DNA of 64,000 bases, taken from Eumeta japonica (lineage: Eukaryota; Arthropoda; Insecta; Lepidoptera; Psychidae). Shown here one piece after another: positions 10,580 to 21,739 of this stretch. Position 1 is the stretch's first letter; each line of letters opens with the position of its first letter. The stretch lies in contig BGZK01000101.1 of NCBI GenBank assembly GCA_005406025.1, forward strand, positions 310,001 to 374,000, given 5' to 3'. The position numbers and the translations under genes are program-made. The notes below the pieces were generated by a model that saw nothing but the letters and a program-made list of their open reading frames with translations, made no database searches and was not told the origin of the DNA.

Positions 10580-10930
10580 CCTAAAGAAGTATAACTTCAA
10601 AAAGATTTTAACTGTAACAGCATGGAGAATAATAATGATATTCTTTCTAATATCATTAGTATTTAATATCCGTCGCATATTAAATAATCCGTCTAAAAAC
10701 GGTTGCGCAACCAATAGTCAAAGTTACATACCGACGCATTGGGTAATAATTAATGGATGTCTTGACGATGAAAAATCGTTTTCATCATGTGTATACAAAT
10801 ATATTTGTAATTTATGTAAGAACTTCAATTATTTACACATAAAAGATACATAAAAAGATTTTCACTGTAACTGCATGGAGAATAATAATGATATTCTTTC
10901 TAATATCATTAGTATTTAATATGCGACAGA
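10580..10930 (+). repeat. Right flank of composite repeat with internal duplications
   Basis: After a second GAAGTATAACTTC palindrome (about 10585), a ~65-bp block ('GATTTTAACTGTAACAGCAT' then 'ATTCTTTCTAATATCATTAG') occurs at about 10592-10660 and again at about 10857-10923. Between the two lies the right copy (about 10680-10855) of the 165-bp repeat seen at 9465-9635. There is no protein signal. Confidence 0.75.
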
Positions 10931-10934
10931 TTAT

Positions 10935-11760
10935 GAAATGAAAACTATTTTTTTTTGTCTGATAACAAATAAGTCCAGGGGTTCAATTATTCAAATAAAA
11001 GATAAGGGGAAGACCAGTGTGCTTATTGATCGGTTCTTCGATATCTCTCCTTACGATTTTCAGTATGCTGTCTATCATATTACTTATGACAATGCACTCT
11101 CTATCACTATTTAGGCTTTTGCACTTGGGCGCGAGCCCTCGTCTACTTTTTTCTTCCTCACACTCTTTACTGCTTTATTCGAATCTCATAATGAAATTTC
11201 GAATCGAACGCGAGCCCACATTCACGAGGCTAAGCATGGAGGCCGGATGCCTCACATGCCACCTACACCTAAGTCCGGTACTGTATATATATATAAATCC
11301 CGTTACGATATCACTATCTTTGCCATGGTAACAGTCACAGTACTTTACGCACTACACTAGGTGAACGATAAGCAAGTTCTAGAATACTTGTTACAATTAC
11401 TTCATAATTCCGTTACAAAACAACAATATTCAAGACCAGTTATCGGTATATCAATGCTGCGAATTAAACAGTAGCCCGCAAGACGTGTACGAGACAACTG
11501 CTTGACCTCATCGGCAGATGTCATGACGCAGTTATGTCGTCTCTGTCTAGGTTTTAGGATATCACAACTTCGACGGAATCGACTGCTTTACGCAACTTCT
11601 AAAACATCGGGATTGTCAATACTGAATGGCATTTCGCTCCAAGCGTATGTTAGAATACTGCAATCTCGGGTTCGATACCGGACTTCTACATTCATAAAAC
11701 CAACAGCACGCCATTGAAAACTAATTGCTAGTCTTATAAATAGGGGTTCGTTCGTTTTGT
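10935..11760. other. Non-coding stretch with chance ORFs
   Basis: Open frames at 11017-11331 (104 codons) and 11502-11717 (71 codons) show no domains, no convincing splice context and low-complexity Leu/Ser composition. I see nothing else. Confidence 0.4.
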
Positions 11761-11764
11761 TTAC

Positions 11765-12068
11765 TCACTAGGGGGTAGCGCGAGATTTAAATTCAAACAC
11801 GGCCCGTGCACGGGGAGACAAACCCTCGACAAGCAATCGGACGTGACTTGAAAACGGCCTCGATTGATGGCGCCCAATTTCTAAAAGCGCGGGCGCCGGG
11901 AGCGCCCCCTCGACGCGGGCCGAGCCGAAGACAGAGCATCGAGTCATTTCTTTTTTAACTAAACGCATAGAGAGACGCGATTGAACGCTCGCTATTTGTT
12001 TCGCTAAACAAATTTTTTTTTTTTTGGTTGCCAGTGTATTGACGGTTCACAATCGATAGTATATGGTG
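11765..12068 (+). promoter_or_regulatory. GC-rich island, possible promoter/5' exon ending in a splice donor
   Basis: About 11765-11950 is strongly GC-rich ('GGGCGCCGGGAGCGCCCC', 'CGACGCGGGCCGAGCC') within AT-rich DNA. After a T-run, the sequence reads 'GATAGTATATG' followed by GTGAGTC at 12064, a good donor match. It could be an untranslated first exon on the plus strand or a conserved regulatory element. No TATA box or clear initiator is visible. Confidence 0.25.
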
Positions 12069-12069
12069 A

Positions 12070-12650
12070 GTCGCACACGTAAAAATACGATAATTTAATT
12101 CACCGATCATTGAACATATGTGTGTCATTTTGTACGTAACGTTCCATAGTTAGGGGACAGCATTTAAAACGATTTTAAAAATTCGTGAGCCGTCTTTAAC
12201 AAAGAATATATACTAGACCGTTATTTCGAAACGTAGTAAAATTACATTACGGACAACAATTAAATAAATTATTTATTTAAAAATATTAGTGGCAATATTA
12301 AAACCTTTATGAAAAACTTATCATTGGTATTATAATTATTATTTTATTACGTTATTATTTTTTTATTACATTATTACGTTACGACTCACAGAATATAGTG
12401 ATTAACTTGGATGATGTGTCGAAAACACTGAAGCGTTTTCAATCAAACGCGCGCGCGTTCAATAAACGAATCGTATCGCCGAGTCGCAATCTGAAACGAC
12501 AGCAGGCGGATGTTATGAAACGTGAAGGCTAAGGGTTAAGCTGAAAATTAAATGCAGCTATTTTAGTTTATCTCGATTATTTTGATTGAGGCGAGGGTGG
12601 AAAAATATTTTGAACCTGGACATAAAAAACTCGACCTCCCTCTCAAGATT
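12070..12650. other. AT-rich non-coding stretch with a short CG-repeat patch
   Basis: 'AAACGCGCGCGCGTTC' near 12447 is the only notable motif. No gene or repeat recognised. Confidence 0.4.
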
Positions 12651-12654
12651 TTCC

Positions 12655-12776
12655 CTCCCGAGAGGCCGGTAACGCAGCGGTAACTCCTCTAGGGTTACGA
12701 GTGTCCATGGATGGAGGTGACTATCCACACTCTGATAGCTCGCCCTCTAGTTTGCCTCTCCTCTGTGCTATACAAA
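12655..12776 (-). repeat. Interspersed repeat, family also at 54394-54494 (opposite strand)
   Basis: The minus strand aligns with 54394-54494. Both have 'GGCGAGC.ATCAGAG', 'ACC.CC', 'TAGA.GAGTT' and 'CCGGCCTC' or 'CCAGCCTC' in the same order. I recall this as a very abundant lepidopteran element ('CACCGCCGCCCATGGACAC' type) of SINE-like size. Confidence 0.65.
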
Positions 12777-12779
12777 ATT

Positions 12780-14680
12780 ACCTATTACAATACAAACCGC
12801 AACGCGCGCAGAATACAAAACAGAGTTAATCATTTTCGTCACATCACATACATGTAACGCGACGAAGGAGAGATGCGTCATCTCGTACAGCATCCGATTA
12901 AAATGCCTTCTGTACAATCGATTACGCCAACATAAAGGTAAAGGTCGATATAAAATATAGGGAGGTGGAGGGCTAGACGCTGTTCGTGCTCGACTATCGT
13001 CTGTGACACAACCCGCGCGTGCGGTAATGCCGTTGGCTTTTACGTAAAAAATGGCCTTACTATACGTCGTTGTGACCCTGCCTTGGATTAATTAGTGAAA
13101 AAAATGTAGCTCAGTAGATGCATGTATGATTTGAAATGATTAATTGCTACAGCTTACTGAGCACCACGGTTAGATGTTGATAAGTATTTTTATGACACAA
13201 TGTCGGCCGCTATATCCTCATTTTCTGGTTTGAACCACATTGACTTGTTGGGAGACTAATATCAACTGATTAAACGGTGACAATAATTCTAATAAGCTCA
13301 ATCATTCCTTTACTTATTATGATCTGAAACAGTATCTTAACCGAGTTAACTCACTTTACCAATTGCAGTAGTACACTGATAGAAGTGATTGCCAATGATA
13401 CAAGTATTTTAAATACTAAAATAGATCATATACGTACTGTCCATCATTGTATATTCCTGTATTGTGAAACAAAATTTTTTCACGAAGGATAATTTTCAGG
13501 CCATTAAAGGATATTAACTTAATTTTATTCGACCGATCCGTTGAAACTATTCAATTGGAAAGTACAATTTCAATGTCGAGCGTAGACAATGTGGTCAGTA
13601 CCCGGTATCGCATAGTTCTATCCCTGTATGGTGTATACGCACCCCAGAAGCAGCCCGTTATTCATTAACATAATCATGTATTCTTTAAAATAGATATAAT
13701 AGCCCCAAATCTAATCATTTCACAAAAACGAAACACGCTACACGTATATGACCTCGTAACAGTAAACTAACGAAACATTAATTTTCGTTGTAATGAATGC
13801 GAGAATTATAGCACTGAGGCCAATACGCGTATCGGTAAACAGTTCATACAGGCACTGGCTACATGAGTGCGATGCAGGGGGCGACGCCCGACGCACCAGT
13901 GGCTACATGTAATTATTTCGAAAAAAATTAAATATAATGTATTTTAGACAAACACTAAAATTATATTTTTCGGTTATTTATTGCTGGTAAGTCATCTCTA
14001 TCAGCGTCATGTTGGAGGATTACTACTACATCGAAACATATTACAATTCTGTATTTCTATATCAATTTTAAAGACTTTCATCTGGCACAGTGCGGCATAC
14101 AGACTAGTCTCAAAACACATTGCAATCAAGTGCAATAATTCTTCACACTGCCTACGGGATTATTTGATAGCATAGTTCGCGTGTAACTCAAATTTTATAT
14201 TAATATGTCGATGCGTGTCGCTAATGGGATAGTTTACTATCGTTTAATATCAATGTATTTAAATGTATTTTATCTGAGTAAAAATGTAGTGATAGCGTTT
14301 TTTTGATAACTGAAAAAATATCCGAGTAATGACTGTTTTAACTTACTTATTAGACAGAGAAAGCACTAGAACCCACTGACGTTATTGTCTATTAGCGCCA
14401 TATAGAATAACGTTCCTTTTAGAATAAAGTCCGTTTTGCAAGAAAGAGATGGCTTAGAATTTTTAATGGTCTATACGTGTTTATTTTTAACGGATTTTAA
14501 TTTTGATTTAACCTTTAGTCGTCATGTCAAGTCAGCTTATATATTCGATAAAATCATCAGTGATCAAGCGCTGTGGTAGCCCTTAGAATCTACTGAACCG
14601 AGATACCAGCGCAATAATCAGTTTTATTATTATTACCGAATAAACGCAAACGCGAAACAGGCCAAGTCAAAAGGCTCGTA
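12780..14680. other. Non-coding stretch
   Basis: No gene recognised. Around 13850-13910, 'CACTGGCTACATG' and 'CAGTGGCTACATG' form a short direct repeat around a GC-rich core. The 64-codon ORF at 13981 has no features. Confidence 0.4.
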
Positions 14681-14684
14681 ATCG

Positions 14685-14800
14685 GCCGTGGGCGGGCGGC
14701 GCGCTGTTAAATCGTGCACGCTGTGAGGTTTCGGTGATTTGCATGAAATCGCTCTCCGCGCGCGAACAACACACGTTTTAGCGTATATTCTCGTAAATAA
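14685..14800. promoter_or_regulatory. GC-rich island with octamer-like motif (copy A)
   Basis: It contains 'GATTTGCATGAAATCGCTCT', followed by CG-rich sequence and 'GAACAACACACG'. A similar block lies at about 21085-21140. ATTTGCAT is the reverse complement of the POU-type octamer ATGCAAAT. A regulatory role is inference only. Confidence 0.3.
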
Positions 14801-14924
14801 TGGTATAGCTATTTTCGGGTTGTTCCTTTCTCGATGTGTTGCCTATCGTTTGAGCTTTGACTTTCTGTTTTATGAATAGATATTGAAACCTAATATCTAT
14901 ATGTATATAATGCAAATATTTTTT

Positions 14925-15180
14925 TTGGGGCTCAGTCACGTAAAAACTACTCATCGTATCAGTATGGGGCTGCGGAGGACCAAGGAAGGGAAGACCGAGG
15001 TCGGTATCGAGACCGGCATTGAAATCGAGAACAGGACGGGGACTGGACGCAAAAGTGGAACCAGAACTGACATCGAGAATAGGACGTGATCGCGATCAAA
15101 ATTGAGAGCATAACCGGTCGGTATAGAAGATGAAGGATTTTATTCTAATCGTCCACCAGAGCGACACCGGGGGCACACTT
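14925..15180 (+). repeat. Degenerate hexamer-like repeat segment
   Basis: It reads as loosely phased six-base words: 'GAGGTCGGTATCGAGACCGG', 'ATTGAAATCGAGAACAGG', 'GACATCGAGAATAGGACG'. The flanks ('CGTAAAAACTACTCATC' before, 'AAGATGAAGGATTTTATTCT' after) resemble those of the 42.0-kb segment, so this is a dispersed family and not only simple sequence. The 68-codon ORF over it is a repeat artefact. Confidence 0.5.
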
Positions 15181-15199
15181 GAATAATGAAAAAATAGTG

Positions 15200-15600
15200 C
15201 GTGGAGTCCCTCCGCGCGGAAGAAGTGAAACTTCGTAATGTGGAAATGAAAATAGGAAGAGGTAGAAATTGCGTTTTTCGTCGCACGTTACATCGGCGAA
15301 AAATAATTGCGAGACGAAATCTACCGACTCACTCTCTTTCTCTCTCCCTCTTGCGTTGGAATATTGGACGCTACTCGTCGCTAACGCTCGCGCTGGCTTG
15401 TAACAGGTATGCTACGCTCATGCGTTCGAGTGCCACGCATTCACTCTCGCTCTGTCTCTTTCTATTCCCCCTTCCCAGGAGCGTTGAATGTTTAACGCAA
15501 CAGTGCTTTCACAACCCCTCCATGGTAGCGTTAAACGTTTAACGCTACCTTGTTGGAAGTCGTATTAGAAGTTTGACTTCAAAAAAACTGCTGAATTTAA
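15200..15600. repeat. Dispersed repeat with GAAGT(N)ACTTC motifs and a 26-bp perfect palindrome
   Basis: GAAGTGAAACTTC (about 15221) and GAAGTTTGACTTC (about 15570) bracket a CT-rich section ('CTCTCTTTCTCTCTCCCTC'). At 15524-15549 is a perfect 26-bp palindrome, GGTAGCGTTAAAC plus its reverse complement. A related near-palindrome, GCGTTGAATGTTTAACGC, starts at 15481. This looks like a non-autonomous mobile element of unknown class. The 113-codon ORF (15201-15542) is not convincing. Confidence 0.5.
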
Positions 15601-16380
15601 ATTTACGCCCAGCGAATTGAACAGATGACTGCTAGTATATGTATATATATATATACGATTTGTATAAGTTTTGACTGACACATTGATTCATAAACGTCCG
15701 GACCAAAACCTTAGGCCTAGAGCATTGAAATTTCGGACAGGAGTCTTCTTTAAGATGTGAACAAGGAATCTGAAATTTCGAAAGTCAACCGCTGAAGAGA
15801 AAAAAGGGGGTTCAAAATTTTCGACTTGAAAGTCGACGTAAAAGTACTCTTAAAAGTAAATATTTATTTTGAGATTTTTTTTAAATTAGCCACTTAGGAG
15901 ATGAAAACAAAGCTAAAAACAGTCATGGATATCTTTACTGAGGTATTTTGAGGCGTTGATTACGAAAATGGCATTCATTTTGGGGAGTAATTTAAGTTTT
16001 ATTGTGAATTAGGGCCTAGACTAGATTTTGACTAACATCGTTCCTAAAATTTCGCTTCTTTTATGTATAAACTTCTTTGAAAACATGAAAGCCGTTATAT
16101 GTATACTGCCTTAGCAAAAACATTAAATACAAATAATAACACTGGTTAGTAATAAAATAAACAAAGAAAAGGTATTTATGGATTTTATTTAAGCATTCGT
16201 CTCTGACTTCGTTCATGTGTTTTTAGGTAGAATTGTACCGAACTGTTACACGGTTCTAAAAATTGCTTCACTAATAGAAAGTGAAACACTGTCCCCGATT
16301 ACCATAGCTTATATTTTCTTTTCATACTTGCGTTTATTCCGACTTCGTACAAGTCGTAAACGTTGATAAGTAGCGGTATT
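15600..16380. other. AT-rich non-coding stretch
   Basis: Nothing recognised beyond an alternating TA run at about 15638-15655. Confidence 0.45.
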
Positions 16381-16384
16381 AGGA

Positions 16385-16565
16385 TTGAAAGCGGTAAGAC
16401 AAACAGGTTCGAGAGCGAGGATCCATACCGAAATTGAGTGCGTGACCGGTATTAGAATCAAGTGCATGAGAGGCGTCGTAATCAGAAACAATACTAGCAC
16501 TAGAATTGATTATGATCGACAGCAAGTTCGAACGTCCACACAGACGAAGACACGGACAAAAAGCT
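16385..16565 (+). repeat. Degenerate hexamer-like repeat segment
   Basis: Words such as 'GAGAGCGAGGATCCATACCG', 'GTGACCGGTATTAGAATCAA' and 'AGCACTAGAATTGATTATGA' resemble the 9.05- and 14.95-kb segments. It is more decayed than those. Confidence 0.35.
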
Positions 16566-17225
16566 AGTAACTCATAAGAAACGAAGAGCGATAGGCGTAT
16601 TTTTGAAGATCGTGATATTAATTATAAAGTGTAATATATGTAATGGCATGAAGAAAAATGAATCGTAAACGCTTTCCTTATTAAGGCCCTTCTGGGAACG
16701 GATATCAAGAAAAATTAGAAGGCTCTTAGTTGGGGCCTTAAATTAGTTATTTTGCCTACCGTGTTTTTATAGCATTTTCGAGGGGCAATTTCGTTTTGTA
16801 ATAAACAGAAGTCTTTCTACAGTATTGCTGATTCACGAGTCACTATGCATAAATTAGTATTCAATATGAATAAATTAATAATAAAATGTTCCTTGGGATT
16901 CTCGTGTCAAATTAAGACTAAATCGTTTGAGTGACAGACGAAAAAAGAATTTTTGCTTTTTATTCCTTACGACTTAAGCTCCAAAATTTAAAAATATTAT
17001 GGAGTTTAAATTGCTTAGCTTATATTAGAAGAAAAAATATGTATACCTATATACATACAAGAGAAATATAAAAACAGTTTCAGACAAACTGTATTTTATA
17101 TAAATCACATATAAAATATTTATTGTTTTTATGAGCAGTAGTAGTTTCGAAAATCAAATTTTCTCACACACGCGCGCGCGCCTACGCGTTTTTGTGTAAA
17201 TCATTTATAACCTCATAAGTTTTAA
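16566..17225. other. AT-rich non-coding stretch with a CA/CG run
   Basis: A short alternating run, 'CACACACGCGCGCGCG', lies at about 17164-17182. Nothing else is recognised. Confidence 0.45.
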
Positions 17226-17227
17226 AC

Positions 17228-17935
17228 TGTTTAACCGATCAAAACGCAGTTTGTGCCATTTGAAAGGAGTTCACACAACTTAAGTAGACTTCCTGAAATG
17301 TCAAACCAGTTTAGATTCTTAGAATTTGAGGAATCTCATAAACTAAGTTTTCAAAAAATGTTTTTTTTAGATAACTTTTAGACTACTCTCGGTACCTACT
17401 TAAATCTAATCAGCCCTTTTTGCAAACAAATTCATCGTCTACCGTAAGCTATATAAAAATTGGTTGATTTTTTCAAAAGATATCTTTGGAGATTTTTTTT
17501 TAATATTTTGTTATGATATTTTTAATATTTTGTAAATTGTTGTACGAATAAATCCCAAAATTTATCCAGTCATTTTCTCTTGAAAACAATGTTGATCGTT
17601 GCTAAATGAATTAAAATCGAATGATCTTTTCAAGAAATATTTTTGGAGAAACATTTTTAAAAAGTGTTTTTTTAGGATATTTTTTAAATTATTTTAGGGA
17701 TAAGTTCCGAATTCCAACTAACTCTTTTGCTTAGAAAGCAACGTCGTTCATTTAGAACTGCATCAAATTAAATCGGTTCTTTCTAGGAATATCGTCAATG
17801 AAAAATTCATAAAAAAGAACTTTTAAAAATAACTTTTAAAATTTTTGTTGCATTAGTAATAAATATTGATCAACTTTCTTTGTTAAAAACTGCATTGAAT
17901 GCCGTAAAGCTGATCAAAATCAAACAACGCCATGG
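17228..17935 (+). repeat. Strongly diverged tandem repeats, ~150-160-bp period
   Basis: Units begin near 17421 (GCAAACAAATTCATCG), 17583 (GAAAACAATGTTGATCG), 17737 (GAAAGCAACGTCGTTCA) and 17884 (AAAAACTGCATTGAATG). Each is followed by 'AT.AAAATCG.' and T-rich 'TTTTCAA.A.ATAT.TTTGGAG' sequence. The pattern is visible but old. It has no coding potential. Confidence 0.45.
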
Positions 17936-18142
17936 CAGTTCGTCATGGCAGTTCACCGGCTTGGAATGCTTAAAATTTGTCATTTTTAGTAGACCAGTGG
18001 TTTCGCGAGGCAAAATAAGATGATTCTTGCTATTTCAATAATCCAACACATTTTCTTTACAAATTTCCTGTCAATCAGCTTTCGTTTCACTTAAAACCTT
18101 AATATCGGAAGTAAGTAAGAAAATTTCGGAATGCCCTGTTCT

Positions 18143-18424
18143 TCACGATGTTAGGTCTACCCCGACTGCTTCAGATTTCATCAGGATTTTGTAGCGGACA
18201 ATGATCAAGGCCATTGCAAAACTGAAAATAAAAAAAAACGCACTAACCTTGATTCTGCTTCCTTGCAAACTTTCGATACAAATGACAGCATGAAAATCAA
18301 TAAAACCTATGAGCATTGTCTTCATAGACAAACACGATATTTGCACATTTTTGGGGGATTCACCGCCTGCTTCATTTACTGCTTGTTCAGAAAATATGTC
18401 TCGTGATCCTACCGCAGAACCCAA
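18143..18424 (-). pseudogene. Possible mariner-type transposase scrap
   Basis: The minus-strand frame includes KNVQISCLSMKTMLIGFIDF followed by HAVICIESLQGSRI. This resembles the mariner transposase core in which a lysine-rich linker precedes 'K.MLI.FFD..G.V..EF...G..V'. Only this ~30-residue stretch resembles the family. The residues that follow pass through a poly-F run and do not match. There are no terminal repeats and no catalytic D motifs. A chance match is possible. Confidence 0.35.
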
Positions 18425-18914
18425 ATTTAATATCCAACGCTCACTGTGTTATGCCCGCCCATTCTTTTGTAGTGTATAAATCTTAACGATTAATAAAATT
18501 AAACGAATAAAAAATGCCTAGGAAGTTATGCATTACAAAGATTCTACAGATATTATAGTTACATAAGTCTGAAAACATTGGACTGAATCATCTACAACTC
18601 AATTTTTATGACCAGTCGTTACAACGTTGTTCATTACCCGGGGTTCCTGGGTGCTCGCATGGATGATTCATTTAAAAAAAATATGGTTATTCATTCAAAA
18701 TACAATTTTAACACCTTAAGACTCACATTACAAATTAAGACTAAATTAACAGTAAAGAAAGATATAACGTAGACAGAAGGAGAAAGAGAGGTATACATTC
18801 CGATACCACAAAAGTGGAGGGAAAAAGACTGACACATACGCAACGATACAAATGAGTAAGCATGCGCCCATTGTAGGTACATGTGCGCGTCAAACGTTAT
18901 ATACGAACAGCTAA

Positions 18915-19063
18915 GGTATAATACAACGCACAAAACTTTACCGCTGTGAAGTTTGTCAAGAAAGTGTCGCAATGGCGTAAAATAGGAACGCGGCGGAGAA
19001 GAAGGGAGGGTCGGGGAGCGTAATACCTGCGCATTATATCACTCGCAGCCAATTCAGAGCGCC
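18915..19063 (-). repeat. Dispersed repeat, inverted copy of 4163-4312
   Basis: The reverse complement of the 4.16-kb block. Shared words are 'ACCGCTGTGAAGTT', 'GCAATGGCG', 'GTCGGGGAGCGT' / 'ATCGGGGAGCGT' and 'AATTCAGAGC'. The minus-strand frame (MRRYYAPRPSLLLRR...LTNFTAV) parallels the one at 4193. Confidence 0.7.
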
Positions 19064-19069
19064 AAGTTT

Positions 19070-20080
19070 TGTTCGTTATATTGTACCATGCGTTGAGGAT
19101 GTAATTAAAATTTATCATTGTGTTTTGTGATTATTTACGTTTTTTTACGTTTGTGTCCTGTGATTGCTTGAATATATCCGTGATTATTGTATAAGTAAAT
19201 TTAAACTATTAAAATTTTATCAATAATGACGTTACCAAGTTTAAGCAGTTTAACTTCTATCACGTGTACCGTGCCACACAAGCAATTTTTTTCATGCAAA
19301 GCCACAACGAAACCAACTGACACGTGGTGCCGCATATATCTTGTCGTCGGTTTTCAACGACCGGTTCGATGCCCGGTACTCCCAAAAAAGCTCGAATACC
19401 ATTAAATAACAGCTTTTAGACCGTATGGCAATCCAGCAACTAAAATTGGAACTGAACTCTACAATGATCACAATCAATAAAGGTAAAGGATAAATATAAT
19501 AATCTGTTAGAATTTCCGAGTATAATTGAATGCAATGACGAGGCGACGATACAACTTATTACGTAACGACGATAAAACTTCTTACATTCTCATAACTTCT
19601 GAGTTATGGGGAAGTAATAAGTTTTTAATTATATGTAAGAGTAACTATTTACAGAAAAATTTCAATGGATTAGAGGAAGTTTTCTCAAATTTACCGACGC
19701 AAGCTCCTTTTGTACACAATTTCTAGTTTTATACTTTTGCTCGTGTTCTCAAACTTGTTACCTGTGTAGCGACTTCTGAACTTTGGAGCTCAGTTATCGG
19801 TGACATGCTAGCGTTGCTTACTGTTATTGCAAAAATAAATTTTCGTTTCAATAATCATATTTCAATTGCCATTATGCGCTTGCAGAACCCATTATAATAT
19901 CCTTTATAAGTCACCGACGTCGTCCAAGAAGATACTCAGCAACAAACTGCAAAGTTCTAAACAAGCGTGCCCCCTATGTTGAGATGTTTCTGTAAAAGTG
20001 GCCGCCATATCGGACTTCAAATAGAAGTGGACTTCAAAGAAGTTACATTATAAAATGTGCCTTAAGCATCTAAACTCACG
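19070..20080. other. AT-rich non-coding stretch
   Basis: 'GACCGGTTCGATGCCCGG' at about 19368 resembles a Pol III B box, but no A box or cloverleaf fits. An imperfect hairpin with AACTTATTAC/GTAATAAGTT ends lies at about 19552-19623. No gene recognised. Confidence 0.4.
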
Positions 20081-20084
20081 CCTT

Positions 20085-20845
20085 TTTAGGGTTCCGAGCC
20101 AAAATTACAAAAACGGATCCCTTCTTGTTTCGTCACATCCGTCCGTTCATCCGTATGTCAAAAGCATTTTTTTCCAAAACTACAAGACGTATATTGATGA
20201 AATTCATAATGTAGGTGTCTTGTTTAAAAAGCTTCAATTTAGTTTCGGTAGTTAAAGAACTAATGTAAATATTCCTAAGGGGGCACTCCATATATGTAAC
20301 AGAATCTGAAAAAAATTTTTTTTTAGCGAACATCTACATGTTACAGATATTTCGACAATTATTTTAAAATACTTTAAGGTTTTTATGTAATTTTTCTGAT
20401 TACGTAAGTAATTTAGGAAATAATCGCTCTTAAATTAGCACAATTTTTTTCCTCCCTTTATTTCTAAAGCGTATAACCAAAAGATATAAAAAAAATAACG
20501 GCGATAACGCTTCATAAATACTTTCAACGAAAATTGTTTTGAACATGATCGGATGAATTGTTTTTGAGTTATTGCCGAAAAATTGTGCTTCTCTTATGAC
20601 TTAAGTGCCATGAAGATACACTCTTTTGCTGATGCACTATAGTTCACACTATTTTAAAAGTAATAGCATACCTACCAACTTGTTTTTCTAGTTATAGGCG
20701 ACTAAAACGCCTGTTCTGTGTGGTAAATATGGAAAATGTGTTACAAAGTACATTTTTCATCTGTAATGCATTTCTGTGTAATAATGGTTTCGGAACCCTA
20801 TAGTGAACACAGTCCGACATGCTCTTGGCCAGTATCTTCCATGAA
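20085..20845 (+). repeat. Large dispersed repeat 'Z', copy 1 (~750 bp)
   Basis: It starts 'TTTTTAGGGTTCCGAGCCAA' and ends 'CGGAACCCTATAGTGAACAC' then 'TCCGACATGCTCTTGGCC'. It aligns almost throughout with 26232-26985: 'AACTACAAGACGTA.ATTG', 'GTAGGTGTCTTGT', 'AAAATTGTTTTGAACATG', 'TGCCGAAAAATTGTGCTTCTC', 'AGTGCCATGAAGATA'. The ends match a ubiquitous lepidopteran repeat that I recall as 'AGGGTTCCG...GAGTCCGACTCGCACTTGGCC'. No transposase is visible, so it is non-autonomous. The ORFs within it (20055-20333, 20736-21124) are incidental. Confidence 0.85.
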
Positions 20846-20939
20846 AGCAGAAAGAAATCAATCCACTACATATTTCTGCTGCTTTGTTCATTCACAATTT
20901 TTGATTCGACGCGTGTCGCAAACTTGATATTTCTCGAAG

Positions 20940-21180
20940 GTTCTATAGATTTTCTACGACGCGCGGTAGGTTTCGTCGTGACGTCGCTCTGCACCGCCAA
21001 AGCGAGCGATGATCGTCATTCATTAGGTGGTGGCAACATAAGCGTTTGTTTTCGCGTTTTATTGCAGGCGCCCGTCGGCTGTTGCGCGATTTGCATAAAA
21101 CCACTCTGCGCCTCTCGCGAGTAAACAACGCGGCTTTAACGCCGAAATAGCGACACGCCGTCACTATTAATGGTTATCGA
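20940..21180. promoter_or_regulatory. GC-rich island with octamer-like motif (copy B)
   Basis: A CG-rich block with 'GATTTGCATAAAACCACTCT' then 'GCGCCTCTCGCGAGTAAACA', resembling copy A at 14.7 kb. The same 'CGAGTAAACAACG' word recurs at about 22338. This is a candidate cis-regulatory element. It gives open frames on both strands, so I do not call a gene. Confidence 0.3.
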
Positions 21181-21739
21181 TTTAGTATTATATATAAGGC
21201 AGCATGAATTTTATAAGGTTACATATATTTCAGTACTGCTATATTTTGTTACGAATCTATCTATATCTATAATATTTATAATAACTTAATAATATTAGCT
21301 AGCGTAATAGCATTCTATATTTTATTTCGTCGCCAGATGGCAATACATGTATACTTAATGTTTTTAGTTGATTACTTTACGAAAACAAAAGGAATAATTC
21401 ATTTGCCAATTATTGACTGATAGTGCAATCAACTGGTTATAAGATGATACTAAATTCACAAGTTATTCACGAGCTTATTGTGATAATATATATGACTAAA
21501 TACTAATATAAGTGTATTTAACGAAGTGAAGTGTAATTTTACGATGCATTTCTAGCAAAAGCTTGAATAGTGGTGTATATTATGTGAAGTTAATATAAAA
21601 TTTTGAAATTTTCAAGATTTTGATATTAAGTTATGTATTTCATTCGAAATTTTAGGTACAGTAATCTTAGAGATATGCGGCGAACTATTATTTCGAAAAC
21701 TTTGTAGATATTTTGAAAAATTCTCATTTCTAGTTGTAT

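Noticed and set aside
11017..11331. 104-codon plus-strand ORF as a membrane protein
   Set aside because: Leu/Ser-rich composition from T/C-rich DNA, no splice or start context and no family resemblance.
19365..19390. B box of a tRNA or SINE (GGTTCGATGCCCGG)
   Set aside because: No matching A box at the right distance and no recognisable SINE tail.
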